Shown here piece after piece: positions 15,626-22,397 of a DNA stretch of 25,380 nucleotides. The stretch's first letter is position 1; each line of letters opens with the position of its first letter. The position numbers were made by a program, and so were the translations under genes. Under the pieces are notes generated by a model. The model was not told the origin of the DNA, searched no databases, and saw only the letters and a program-made list of their open reading frames with translations. Source of the DNA: Bacteroidota bacterium (GTDB lineage Bacteria; Spirochaetota; Spirochaetia; JABMQR01); the NCBI GenBank assembly GCA_013202335.1, contig JABMQR010000351.1, positions 1 through 25,380 on the forward strand, read 5' to 3'.

Positions 15626-15777
15626 TAGTGATACGAAGATTGGGGGGAGTTTGATCAGGATATCTATGCACTACCAGTATTTGATAAGTCCAATTACTGA
15701 ATTACTTTTCACTGAGGATGTAAAATTTTACGAGAAATGATTTTATTGGATATTTATTCCCATTCTTCGTTTCACTA
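15626..15777. repeat. MITE-like element, copy A
   Basis: A 152-bp non-coding element with ~20-bp inverted ends: left TAGTGATACGAAGATTGGGG, right (reverse complement) TAGTGAAACGAAGAATGGGA, 17 of 20 matching. Both ends begin with TA, the duplication made by IS630/Tc1-mariner transposases. No transposase gene is inside. Related ends recur at 21848-22008 and 22317-22336. It lies upstream of the MFS gene. Confidence 0.75.
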
Positions 15778-15832
15778 TTTACAACCCTCCCTACTTAGTA
15801 GAAACTAGTGGTATTCTTGAGTGGAGGGCAAC

Positions 15833-17143
15833 ATGAAAGACGACACACCCGCAATGCTGAACGAGCAGATTACAGACACACAGCAGAATAAACAGGTATC
15901 AGCCGAAACCAAACCTATGAAACTTTGGAATAAAAACTTTCTCCTGCTCTGGCAGGGAGGACTAGTCTCTTTTATGGGAGACATGCTCTATGAAATAGCC
16001 CTGGGATTTTGGGTGCTTGCAGTTACCGGTTCCACCGGACTAATGGGCACATTAATGGCCGTATCGATGATCCCCAGAGTCCTAATCTCTCCCTTTTCCG
16101 GGGTAGTGGCAGACAGACATAACCGGAAGAGAATTGTCGTACTTATGGACCTTTTTCGGGGTCTCATGGTTACCACAGTCGGGGTAATAGCGATAATGGG
16201 ATATCTCGAAATCTGGATGGTCTTTACGGCAGGAATCCTTCTTGGGGTTTGTGCAGCTTTTTTCGATCCGGCAGTGGGATCGGTATTTCCAGACCTGGTT
16301 CCTACCGACAAACTGGAAAAAGCCAACTCCGCATTTGCCATTATCCACTCAGGAAGCAGGATTGCAGGAAACAGCATCGGCGGATTTCTCTATGTAATCC
16401 TCGGGGCGCCCCTCATGTTTCTGATGAACGGCATATCCTATCTTTTCTCAAGTTTCACAGAAGCTTTCATAACGATACCTGCACATACCCACGATCCAAA
16501 AAAACTCACCTTTTTTCAGGACATGAAGGAAGGATATCACTATGTCTGGAAGAATAAAGGACTAAAGACCATGCTGGCGGTAGGGGCTGTCCTTAACTTC
16601 TTTGCCACCATCGGTTTTATACTTATTCTGCCGTTTTTCCAGCAAACAGAATCGCTGGGGCCGGTACGGTACGGAATATTCATGGCAGTTTCAGCAGTAG
16701 GAAGCCTGCTGGGTATGGTATTTGTATCAGTAAAGAAAATTCTCCCTGAAAAGAGATTCAACTGGTTTGTCGGCAGCCTGATATTTTTCACTTTCCTCTA
16801 TGTGCTCATCCCGCTTGTTCCCATTTTTCCGGTGATGCTGGTGATTGCAGTCATTTGCGGAATCTTTAATTCTGTAGTAAACATCCTTCTGCAGACAGTT
16901 ATACAGCTGACTATAGATCCGGACAAGCGTGGAAAGGTATTCAGCCTTCTTGGAATGCTGATAACCGGCCTGATGCCGATAGCAATGGCACTTGGTGGAT
17001 GGCTGGGAGAATTTCTCCCGTTACAGTGGGTAATAGCGGTAAGTATGATGTTGTGCGGCATTCCCGGATTATTTCTTCTTCCCAGCAAAGATTTTCGGAA
17101 ATTTATATCTTTTAATCCGAAACCTCAGCAGGCGGATAAATAA
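15833..17143 (+). CDS. MFS transporter, exporter-like (DHA3/EntS type)
   Basis: A 436-residue major facilitator with about 12 membrane segments after a 35-residue polar tail. The tail leads into WNKNFLLLWQGGLVSFMGDMLYEIALGFWVL, the family opening of DHA3-type exporters (macrolide, drug or siderophore efflux). The loop 2-3 motif is GVVADRHNRKRIVVLMD, and DKRGKVFSLLGMLITGLMPIAMALGGWLGE marks the C-terminal half. The frame opens at a GTG (15821), but GGAGGGCAAC stands just before the ATG at 15833, which is chosen. It stands alone between MITE copy A and topA; no regulator or partner gene suggests its substrate. Confidence 0.85.
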   Translation: MKDDTPAMLNEQITDTQQNKQVSAETKPMKLWNKNFLLLWQGGLVSFMGDMLYEIALGFWVLAVTGSTGLMGTLMAVSMIPRVLISPFSGVVADRHNRKRIVVLMDLFRGLMVTTVGVIAIMGYLEIWMVFTAGILLGVCAAFFDPAVGSVFPDLVPTDKLEKANSAFAIIHSGSRIAGNSIGGFLYVILGAPLMFLMNGISYLFSSFTEAFITIPAHTHDPKKLTFFQDMKEGYHYVWKNKGLKTMLAVGAVLNFFATIGFILILPFFQQTESLGPVRYGIFMAVSAVGSLLGMVFVSVKKILPEKRFNWFVGSLIFFTFLYVLIPLVPIFPVMLVIAVICGIFNSVVNILLQTVIQLTIDPDKRGKVFSLLGMLITGLMPIAMALGGWLGEFLPLQWVIAVSMMLCGIPGLFLLPSKDFRKFISFNPKPQQADK

Positions 17144-17209
17144 GTTTATATATATTAATGAGTTATTACTATATCTGAGCTCCTGCATTCCCGGTCCGTA
17201 TCGTGCAAA

Positions 17210-17237
17210 TACCGGCAGTGAAAAAATACTGTCGGTA
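17210..17237 (+). other. Hairpin between the MFS gene and topA
   Basis: TACCGGCAGT and ACTGTCGGTA pair over 10 bp (one G-T) around a GAAAAAAT loop. No T tract follows on either strand, so it is not a standard terminator. It ends 9 nt before the topA -35 box and may be a weak terminator or an mRNA 3'-end stabiliser for the MFS transcript. Confidence 0.45.
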
Positions 17238-17246
17238 CAAAGCCAC

Positions 17247-17276
17247 TTGACTTTTCTTAAAAATGACAGGTACAAA
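17247..17276 (+). promoter_or_regulatory. topA promoter
   Basis: TTGACT (17247-17252, 5/6), 18-nt spacer, TACAAA (17271-17276, 4/6). The start would lie ~35 nt before the topA ATG, leaving room for the AAAGGA ribosome site. Confidence 0.6.
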
Positions 17277-17318
17277 AGAGAACGATAATCAAAAAGTTGT
17301 AATATAAAGGATCAGTAC

Positions 17319-19865
17319 ATGAGTGGCAAAGTTCTCGTAATAGTGGAATCTCCGACAAAAGCCCGGACAATAAAACGTTTTCTTCCCTCCAACTATATGG
17401 TGGAGGCGAGTATCGGGCACATCCGTGATCTGCCGCAGTCCGCTTCCGATATCCCGAAAAAATATAAGGGTGAAGATTGGGCCAAGCTGGGAATTGATGT
17501 AGACCATGATTTTAAACCACTGTATATCCTGCCCAAGGGGAAAAGTAAAATTATCCGGGAAATAAAAAGCAAAATGAAAGAGGCTGATCTCCTGCTGCTT
17601 GCAACTGATGAGGACCGTGAGGGTGAAAGCATCTCCTGGCATCTTATTGATCAGTTGAAACCAAAAATTCCCTATAAAAGAATGGTTTTCCATGAAATTA
17701 CTAAAAAAGCGATACATCAGGCACTTGAATCCGGTCGTGAGATAGATGAAAACCTTGTAAACGCTCAGGAAACCCGAAGAATCCTCGACAGACTCTATGG
17801 GTATACTCTTTCCCCGCTGCTCTGGAAAAAGATAGCATTTGGACTATCTGCCGGACGTGTGCAGTCCCCGGGATTACGACTGATTGTCAGCCGTGAACGG
17901 GAACGGCTTCAGTTTGCTTCCAGTACCTATTGGGATGCAAAAGCGAAATTGTGCAGATGTGATGATACGTCCGACTATCATTTTGAGGCAAAACTTGAAT
18001 CCATTGATGGGACCAAAGTAGCAGGAAGCAAAGAATTTAATTCAACAACTGGTGAATATACTAATAAAAACAACGTTCTGCGTCTTAATGAACAGCAGAC
18101 AAATGACCTGCTGCAGGAGATTCGAACATCAGAATGGGTAGTTGGTGATATTCAGGAAAGAAAAAATCGCACAAAGCCTGCGCATCCGTTTACCACATCA
18201 ACCTTACAGCAGGAGGGGAACAGAAAGCTGCGCCTCTCTACCCGTGAAACGATGCGGATAGCACAACGGCTCTATGAAAGCGGATTCATCACTTATATGA
18301 GAACTGACTCTCCGACATTAAGCGAAGAGGGACTGACAGCTGCACGGCATGCAGTAGAAGCCTCATACGGCAAAGAGTATCTTACCGCCATACCCCGAAA
18401 ATTCAATGCTTCCACCAAGGGAGCTCAGGAAGCACACGAAGCTATCAGGCCTGCCGGCGAAGTATGCAGACACCCCGACTCAACTGGTCTGGATGGCAAA
18501 GAACTCTCGCTCTATACACTAATCTGGAAAAGAACGCTTGCAAGCCAGATGGCTGATGCAGAAAAAGCGCTTACCACAGTTAAAGTTGATGTAGGAAAAT
18601 CCAGGTTCACCGCAACTGGCTCACGAATTGTATTCCCCGGATTTCTCAGGGTGTATGTTGAGGGAACAGATGACCCTGAGGCTGCTCTGGATAATAAAGA
18701 GACATTCCTTCCTGCCATGAAGCCTGGACAAAAACTAAACCTTGACTCTTTAGACTCTGTCAAACATGAAACAAAACCGCCAAACAGATTTACTGAGGCT
18801 TCTTTAGTAAAAGAGCTGGAAAATCTGGGGATTGGCCGACCCTCAACCTATGCAGCAATTATCAACACATTATTTGAGCGAAAGTATGTTCGAAAGCAGG
18901 GAACGGCTCTTAATCCGACCTTTATCGGTTTTGGGGTAATACAGCTCCTTGAGAAGAATTTTCCAAACCTTATTAAATACAGTTTTACCGCCGAGATGGA
19001 GAATGCACTTGATGACATTTCCCTTGGGGAAATTGATCGTCTCAAATACCTGAAAGGATTCTACAGCGGAGCAAAGGGACTGAAGAATAGTGTTGATATT
19101 CAGGAAAAAGCGATAAAACCTGCAGATTCACGCACCATCAAACTTCCTCAAATTACATTGGTGGACGGTATCCGAATTGGTAAATTTGGACCCTATATTC
19201 TTTGTAAAGATGAAGAGACCGGTGAAGAGCTGCATGCATCGATCCCTGAAGATCTGACTCCGGCAGAAATTACCGACGCTGATGTTAAAAAACTCATCTC
19301 CCTGCAGAAAATTGGGCCGGAACCGATAGGTTTTGAGTCCTCCAGCGGCCTTCCAGTCTATTATATGATAGGACGTTACGGACCCTATTTTCAGTTGGGA
19401 GAGAAGAGTGATAAAAATCCCAAACCCCGACGTGCAAGTATTCCCGTCGGCAGAAACCATGAAGATATGAGTATAGATGAAATCAGCTTACTGCTTAGTC
19501 TTCCAAGAGACTTAGGCAGTCACCCCGAAACAAAAAAACCTGTTATTGCAAATAACGGCCGCTTTGGACCCTATGTTGGACACAATAAAGAGTTCCGTTC
19601 TCTGAAAAAAGAGGATAATGTGTATGAGGTCACCCTTGAACGGGCTTTAGAGATATTCGCAACCCCCAAGCGCGGGAAAAATGGTTCTGCGGTAATCAAG
19701 GATTTTGGGAAAAGCAGCAGCGGCGAGCCTCTGGCACTCTACTCCGGACGCTACGGGGTCTATCTGAAACACGGGAAATCTAACATAGCTCTTCCGGATA
19801 AGTACAAGAAAGATGAAGAGGAAGCACAGAAACTCACTTTAGAGGATGTGAATAAACTTATATAG
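17319..19865 (+). CDS. topA: DNA topoisomerase I
   Basis: Type IA topoisomerase that relaxes negative supercoils. 848 residues. The TOPRIM domain has the catalytic Glu in VIVESPTKA (E10) and DxDxE in TDEDREGE (D97, D99, E101). The active-site Tyr326 lies in GFITYMRTDSPTLS. AYAAI-type and GIGRPSTYA motifs of the central domain are present. Instead of the C4 zinc fingers of E. coli TopA, the C-terminus carries at least four Toprim_C repeats: IRIGKFGPYI (~615), MIGRYGPYFQLG (~680), NNGRFGPYVGHN (~743) and YSGRYGVYLKHG (~806). No CxxC pairs are seen there. It is transcribed alone from its own promoter, with an AAAGGA ribosome site, and converges on the SdpR-SdpI pair. Confidence 0.96.
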   Translation: MSGKVLVIVESPTKARTIKRFLPSNYMVEASIGHIRDLPQSASDIPKKYKGEDWAKLGIDVDHDFKPLYILPKGKSKIIREIKSKMKEADLLLLATDEDREGESISWHLIDQLKPKIPYKRMVFHEITKKAIHQALESGREIDENLVNAQETRRILDRLYGYTLSPLLWKKIAFGLSAGRVQSPGLRLIVSRERERLQFASSTYWDAKAKLCRCDDTSDYHFEAKLESIDGTKVAGSKEFNSTTGEYTNKNNVLRLNEQQTNDLLQEIRTSEWVVGDIQERKNRTKPAHPFTTSTLQQEGNRKLRLSTRETMRIAQRLYESGFITYMRTDSPTLSEEGLTAARHAVEASYGKEYLTAIPRKFNASTKGAQEAHEAIRPAGEVCRHPDSTGLDGKELSLYTLIWKRTLASQMADAEKALTTVKVDVGKSRFTATGSRIVFPGFLRVYVEGTDDPEAALDNKETFLPAMKPGQKLNLDSLDSVKHETKPPNRFTEASLVKELENLGIGRPSTYAAIINTLFERKYVRKQGTALNPTFIGFGVIQLLEKNFPNLIKYSFTAEMENALDDISLGEIDRLKYLKGFYSGAKGLKNSVDIQEKAIKPADSRTIKLPQITLVDGIRIGKFGPYILCKDEETGEELHASIPEDLTPAEITDADVKKLISLQKIGPEPIGFESSSGLPVYYMIGRYGPYFQLGEKSDKNPKPRRASIPVGRNHEDMSIDEISLLLSLPRDLGSHPETKKPVIANNGRFGPYVGHNKEFRSLKKEDNVYEVTLERALEIFATPKRGKNGSAVIKDFGKSSSGEPLALYSGRYGVYLKHGKSNIALPDKYKKDEEEAQKLTLEDVNKLI

Positions 19866-19893
19866 AAAGGGTATGATTGTTAAGATATTCCTT

Positions 19894-20574
19894 TTAGAGA
19901 TTCTCTTTTTTTGACGCTATTTCCATCTGAACCTTGCGAAATTCGAGATATGAGTAGAGTGTGGTTAACGCTACAGCGGCAACGCAGGAAATAATAACTA
20001 CCCAGAATGACATTCTTTGGTTAAAACTTTCCCAAAGCAGAGAAAGCACTAATGATATAATGGTTATTATTCCGCTTATCACAAATGCAAATCCGCCGAA
20101 TCGGTGAGTTCTGTTCCAGACAACTTCATTATCGAGTGTCCAGGGCGTCTTGATTCCAAACGTGTAGTTTTGCTTGGCCTGCGGCAGATAATTTCCAATT
20201 ATAATGAACGTGATACCGATCAGCCCCCGTATTACGATATCAATTTTAATGGCAAATCCCAGTGAGAATAGAATGGTTACCCAATGCATTCCCAGCAAAA
20301 ACAGAATGACTACTACGGCCACAATACCGTATGCTTTACCATGTCGGGAAAAGCTCTCAGATTTGGGATCTATATTGGGAATAACCCGCAGCAGCAAGAC
20401 AAAGAGCGCAGGCAGCAGTGCGGTAAAGAAGATGAAATATCGCGGCCGCCAGCTGTCGACCTGGCCGGAAAGATCCCAATGCATAGGTACCTGCTCAGGT
20501 AATCTTGCATACAATAAAATCGTTCCAATTAAGGAAACTGCAATAGGTATATAGAGTAAATTGAATTTCTTCAT
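19894..20574 (-). CDS. SdpI-family membrane protein (DUF1648)
   Basis: A 226-residue integral membrane protein with about six to seven hydrophobic segments. The N-terminal DUF1648 signature is LPEQVPMHWDLSGQVDSWRPRY. The SdpI-type segment follows: GNYLPQAKQNYTFGIKTPWTLDNEVVWNRTHRFGG. In Bacillus subtilis SdpI gives immunity to the SdpC toxin and sequesters the repressor SdpR at the membrane. Most relatives elsewhere have no toxin partner and their task is unknown. Its start ATG overlaps the stop of the ArsR-type gene by 4 nt (ATGA), so the two are translationally coupled. No sdpC-like secreted gene is in the window. Confidence 0.88.
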   Translation of the reverse strand: MKKFNLLYIPIAVSLIGTILLYARLPEQVPMHWDLSGQVDSWRPRYFIFFTALLPALFVLLLRVIPNIDPKSESFSRHGKAYGIVAVVVILFLLGMHWVTILFSLGFAIKIDIVIRGLIGITFIIIGNYLPQAKQNYTFGIKTPWTLDNEVVWNRTHRFGGFAFVISGIITIISLVLSLLWESFNQRMSFWVVIISCVAAVALTTLYSYLEFRKVQMEIASKKENL

Positions 20575-20834
20575 TCCGTTTTCCCCTGAAGGTCCAGAAC
20601 CCAGTTTAAGACTTCCTGAAGTACTGTGGTATTCAAACTGTAAATCATCTGCTGTCCCCGCTTCACACTCTGTACAAGTTCGGCATCTCTGAGTATATGC
20701 AGGTGATGGGTAATTGATGGAGCTTTCATATTAAACTGTTCAGTAATTTGACCGGCATTCAGGTCGCTTTTTTGTAAGAGTTTCAATATTTCCCGTCTCG
20801 TTGGGTCAGACAGAGCCCTGAATACATTAGCCAT
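20571..20834 (-). CDS. ArsR/SdpR-type repressor
   Basis: An 87-residue winged-helix ArsR-family protein. It has MANVFRALSDPTRREILKLLQK, the typical opening, then ITEQFNMKAPSITHHLHILRDAELV as helix-turn-helix and recognition helix, and VKRGQQMIYSLN as the beta wing. There are no Cys metal ligands, so it is of the SdpR rather than the metal-sensing type. It forms an overlapping pair with the SdpI-like gene. A perfect 10-bp inverted repeat over its own promoter is the likely operator. An AGGA ribosome site precedes the ATG. Confidence 0.93.
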   Translation of the reverse strand: MANVFRALSDPTRREILKLLQKSDLNAGQITEQFNMKAPSITHHLHILRDAELVQSVKRGQQMIYSLNTTVLQEVLNWVLDLQGKTE

Positions 20835-20853
20835 ATTCTATCCTGCTTCTTAG

Positions 20854-20877
20854 ATATTTAGATTGTTATCTAAATAT
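20854..20877. promoter_or_regulatory. Operator of the SdpR-SdpI operon
   Basis: ATATTTAGAT-TGTT-ATCTAAATAT is a perfect 10-bp inverted repeat with a 4-nt centre. A minus-strand -35 box TTGACT lies at 20890-20885, so the -10 region (~20863-20868) falls inside the palindrome. The repeat starts 20 nt before the repressor ATG, which fits autorepression. Confidence 0.72.
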
Positions 20878-20931
20878 AAACAACAGTCAATAGGGTGCGG
20901 GTGTGGGCCCTTCAATAATTGAAAACATTTT

Positions 20932-21831
20932 CTATTCAGCACTACGTTTAAAGAGTCTCAATCGTATTCCGATAAGGGGGAAGAGGGCAAATGCCCAAAT
21001 TGCGGTAAGGAAATATCTGCAGAATGCCAACACCGCAATATCCGGCAGGATTAATTTACTGACACTTAACACGACAAAAGAGGTAGCAAGTCCTATGATA
21101 TAACGCACTATTTTTATACCAGGTGTACCCTCATTACTGAATTTAATATGGATCTCTGAAAGGTATGAGGCAAACAGGAGTCCTGAAAACAGGGCTGTTG
21201 ATTTCATCAAATTGGTATAGACTTCAACAGGTATTATGGAGAATGTTTCCATAAGGGCGAGAGTGATGGATGCAACGAGGACTATTAACCCTAAATTGAT
21301 GGTTATCAACTTGAGAATATTATCATCACTTACCCATTTTAGGATTAACGGGTAGAGCAGGGCTGCGATGAAAATTCCCAGCACAAACCCAACTGCTGCA
21401 TCTATCGGCCAGTGAACTCCCAGATAAACACGTGAAACCCCTATAAGCAGTGAGAGAATTATGGCAGCAAGAGTGTACCATTTTTTCCGAACTATATAGG
21501 CGATGCTGGTATAAAAGGCTGTTGAATTTTGTGTATGGCCGCTGGGGAAAGCATATCCGTCAGCTGTGGAGAGTCTTTTTCCCTCGATTCCGTCCAGAAC
21601 CTGGAAGGGGCGGGGTGCCTTGAAGAGCAGCTTAATGCCTTCATTCAGGGAGGCTGAAAACAACAGTACGATTCCCAGAGTTATCCCTTTCTTTCGGGAA
21701 ATGTTCCAGAAAATATAACCGATAATTGCTATGAATACTTCCTGCTCGCCGAAAAATGTTATTACTTCAAAAAACACATCAAGAAAACCTGATGAGATAT
21801 CCTGAAAAAAGAAAAGAATTTGTTCCTGCAT
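20932..21831 (-). CDS. PAP2-superfamily membrane phosphatase
   Basis: A 299-residue integral membrane protein with the three phosphatase motifs: KLLFKAPRPF (motif 1), YAFPSGHTQN (motif 2) and GVSRVYLGVHWPIDAAVG (motif 3). About eight hydrophobic segments are present, with an extra C-terminal membrane part beyond the minimal PAP2 domain. Relatives dephosphorylate undecaprenyl pyrophosphate, phosphatidate or other lipid phosphates; which one cannot be told. The frame is open to a TTG at 21843, but the ATG at 21831 is preferred, with AAAGG 12 nt upstream. MITE copy B begins only 17 nt before this ATG, so the native promoter has been displaced or the element provides it. Confidence 0.87.
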   Translation of the reverse strand: MQEQILFFFQDISSGFLDVFFEVITFFGEQEVFIAIIGYIFWNISRKKGITLGIVLLFSASLNEGIKLLFKAPRPFQVLDGIEGKRLSTADGYAFPSGHTQNSTAFYTSIAYIVRKKWYTLAAIILSLLIGVSRVYLGVHWPIDAAVGFVLGIFIAALLYPLILKWVSDDNILKLITINLGLIVLVASITLALMETFSIIPVEVYTNLMKSTALFSGLLFASYLSEIHIKFSNEGTPGIKIVRYIIGLATSFVVLSVSKLILPDIAVLAFCRYFLTAIWAFALFPLIGIRLRLFKRSAE

Positions 21832-21847
21832 AATTGTGTTCAACCTT

Positions 21848-22008
21848 TAGTGATACGAACATTGGGGACGATATTGGATAGATACATGCTGTAAACTGGT
21901 TACGAGCGGGAAAACTCCCTTTTCTCCTGCATATTTTTTTTATAAGGGTATTTATGGTTTACCATAAAAGAAGTTATTTCAAATACACCCCCATTCTTCG
22001 TCTCACTA
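21848..22008. repeat. MITE-like element, copy B
   Basis: A 161-bp element with ends TAGTGATACGAACATTGGGG (left) and, reverse complemented on the right, TAGTGAGACGAAGAATGGGG. The left end differs from copy A at one base of 20. Internal sequence is only loosely alike, with a TTATGG/CCATAA hairpin. TA stands at both borders. It lies between the PAP2 start and the tRNA-Asp promoter. Confidence 0.78.
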
Positions 22009-22075
22009 TAGACAGTATACCATAAGCATCATAAAAATAAATCTGATTCTTATTAAACCTTCTTAGCAAACCCTA

Positions 22076-22104
22076 TTGACAAAAACAGAAAATTAGTGCA
22101 TTTT
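22076..22104 (+). promoter_or_regulatory. tRNA-Asp promoter
   Basis: A perfect -35 TTGACA (22076-22081) precedes a T-rich -10 region (CATTTT at 17 nt or TTTTCT at 19 nt). The tRNA begins at 22117, giving a short 5' leader. Confidence 0.5.
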
Positions 22105-22116
22105 CTATCTCGTTGT

Positions 22117-22190
22117 GGGGGCGTGGCGAAGCTGGTTATCGCGCCGGCCTGTCAAGCCGGAGACCGCGGGTTCAATCCCCGTCGCTCCCG
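22117..22190 (+). tRNA. tRNA-Asp (GTC)
   Basis: A 74-nt cloverleaf: acceptor GGGGGCG/CGCTCCC with discriminator G73, D-arm with AAGCTGGTTATCGC, anticodon stem CCGGC/GCCGG, loop CTGTCAA with anticodon GTC at 22151-22153, and T-arm GCGGG-TTCAATC-CCCGT. CCA is not encoded (CCT follows). A strong terminator follows 10 nt downstream. Confidence 0.96.
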
Positions 22191-22200
22191 CCTACTTTTA

Positions 22201-22229
22201 AAACCGCTCATTTTTTGAGCGGTTTTTTT
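22201..22229 (+). terminator. tRNA-Asp terminator
   Basis: AAACCGCTCA-TTTTT-TGAGCGGTTT, a perfect 10-bp stem, runs into a T tract ending at 22229. It also looks like the insertion target of the intron fragment that follows. Confidence 0.93.
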
Positions 22230-22233
22230 ATGC

Positions 22234-22316
22234 GTGCGCCCGGCAGGGGTGCATCTACTTGGGAGTGAAAGTCTCCTGCCAGTCCTTTGCTGCAAAGAAC
22301 TTTTTTCCAAAGTTGT
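22234..22316 (+). mobile_element. Truncated 5' end of a group II intron
   Basis: GTGCGCCCGGCAGGGGTGCA followed by GGGAGTGAAAGTCTCC resembles, from memory, the first nucleotides of bacterial group II introns (GTGCG start, then a stem closed by GTGAAAGT). It starts 8 nt after the terminator stem, the place where group IIC introns insert. Nothing of domains II-VI or a reverse transcriptase follows: the fragment breaks off at the MITE end at 22317. Identification is by pattern memory only. Confidence 0.5.
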
Positions 22317-22336
22317 CCCCATTCTTCGTCTCACTA
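22317..22336. repeat. Solo MITE end (copy C)
   Basis: CCCCATTCTTCGTCTCACTA is identical over 20 nt to the right end of copy B, including the terminal TA. No matching left end lies nearby, so it is a remnant or one-sided copy joined to the intron fragment. Confidence 0.75.
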
Positions 22337-22362
22337 AAGCGCTCACTAAAGAAAGAAACCTC

Positions 22363-22391
22363 TTTTCATGTAGATTATTATGACATATACT
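22363..22391 (+). promoter_or_regulatory. Promoter of the DUF4954-nagB operon, leaderless
   Basis: TTTTCA (22363-22368, 4/6), 17-nt spacer, TATACT (22386-22391, 5/6), then TGAAAT and the ATG at 22398. With a start 6-7 nt past the -10 box the mRNA begins at the ATG. No Shine-Dalgarno is seen. Confidence 0.6.
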
Positions 22392-22397
22392 TGAAAT

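Noticed and set aside
17210..17237. Terminator of the MFS gene
   Set aside because: Good stem, but no T tract follows on either strand.
20932..21843. PAP2 protein starting at the TTG at 21843
   Set aside because: TTG directly follows AAAGG with no spacing, so it could not use it; the ATG at 21831 is better placed.
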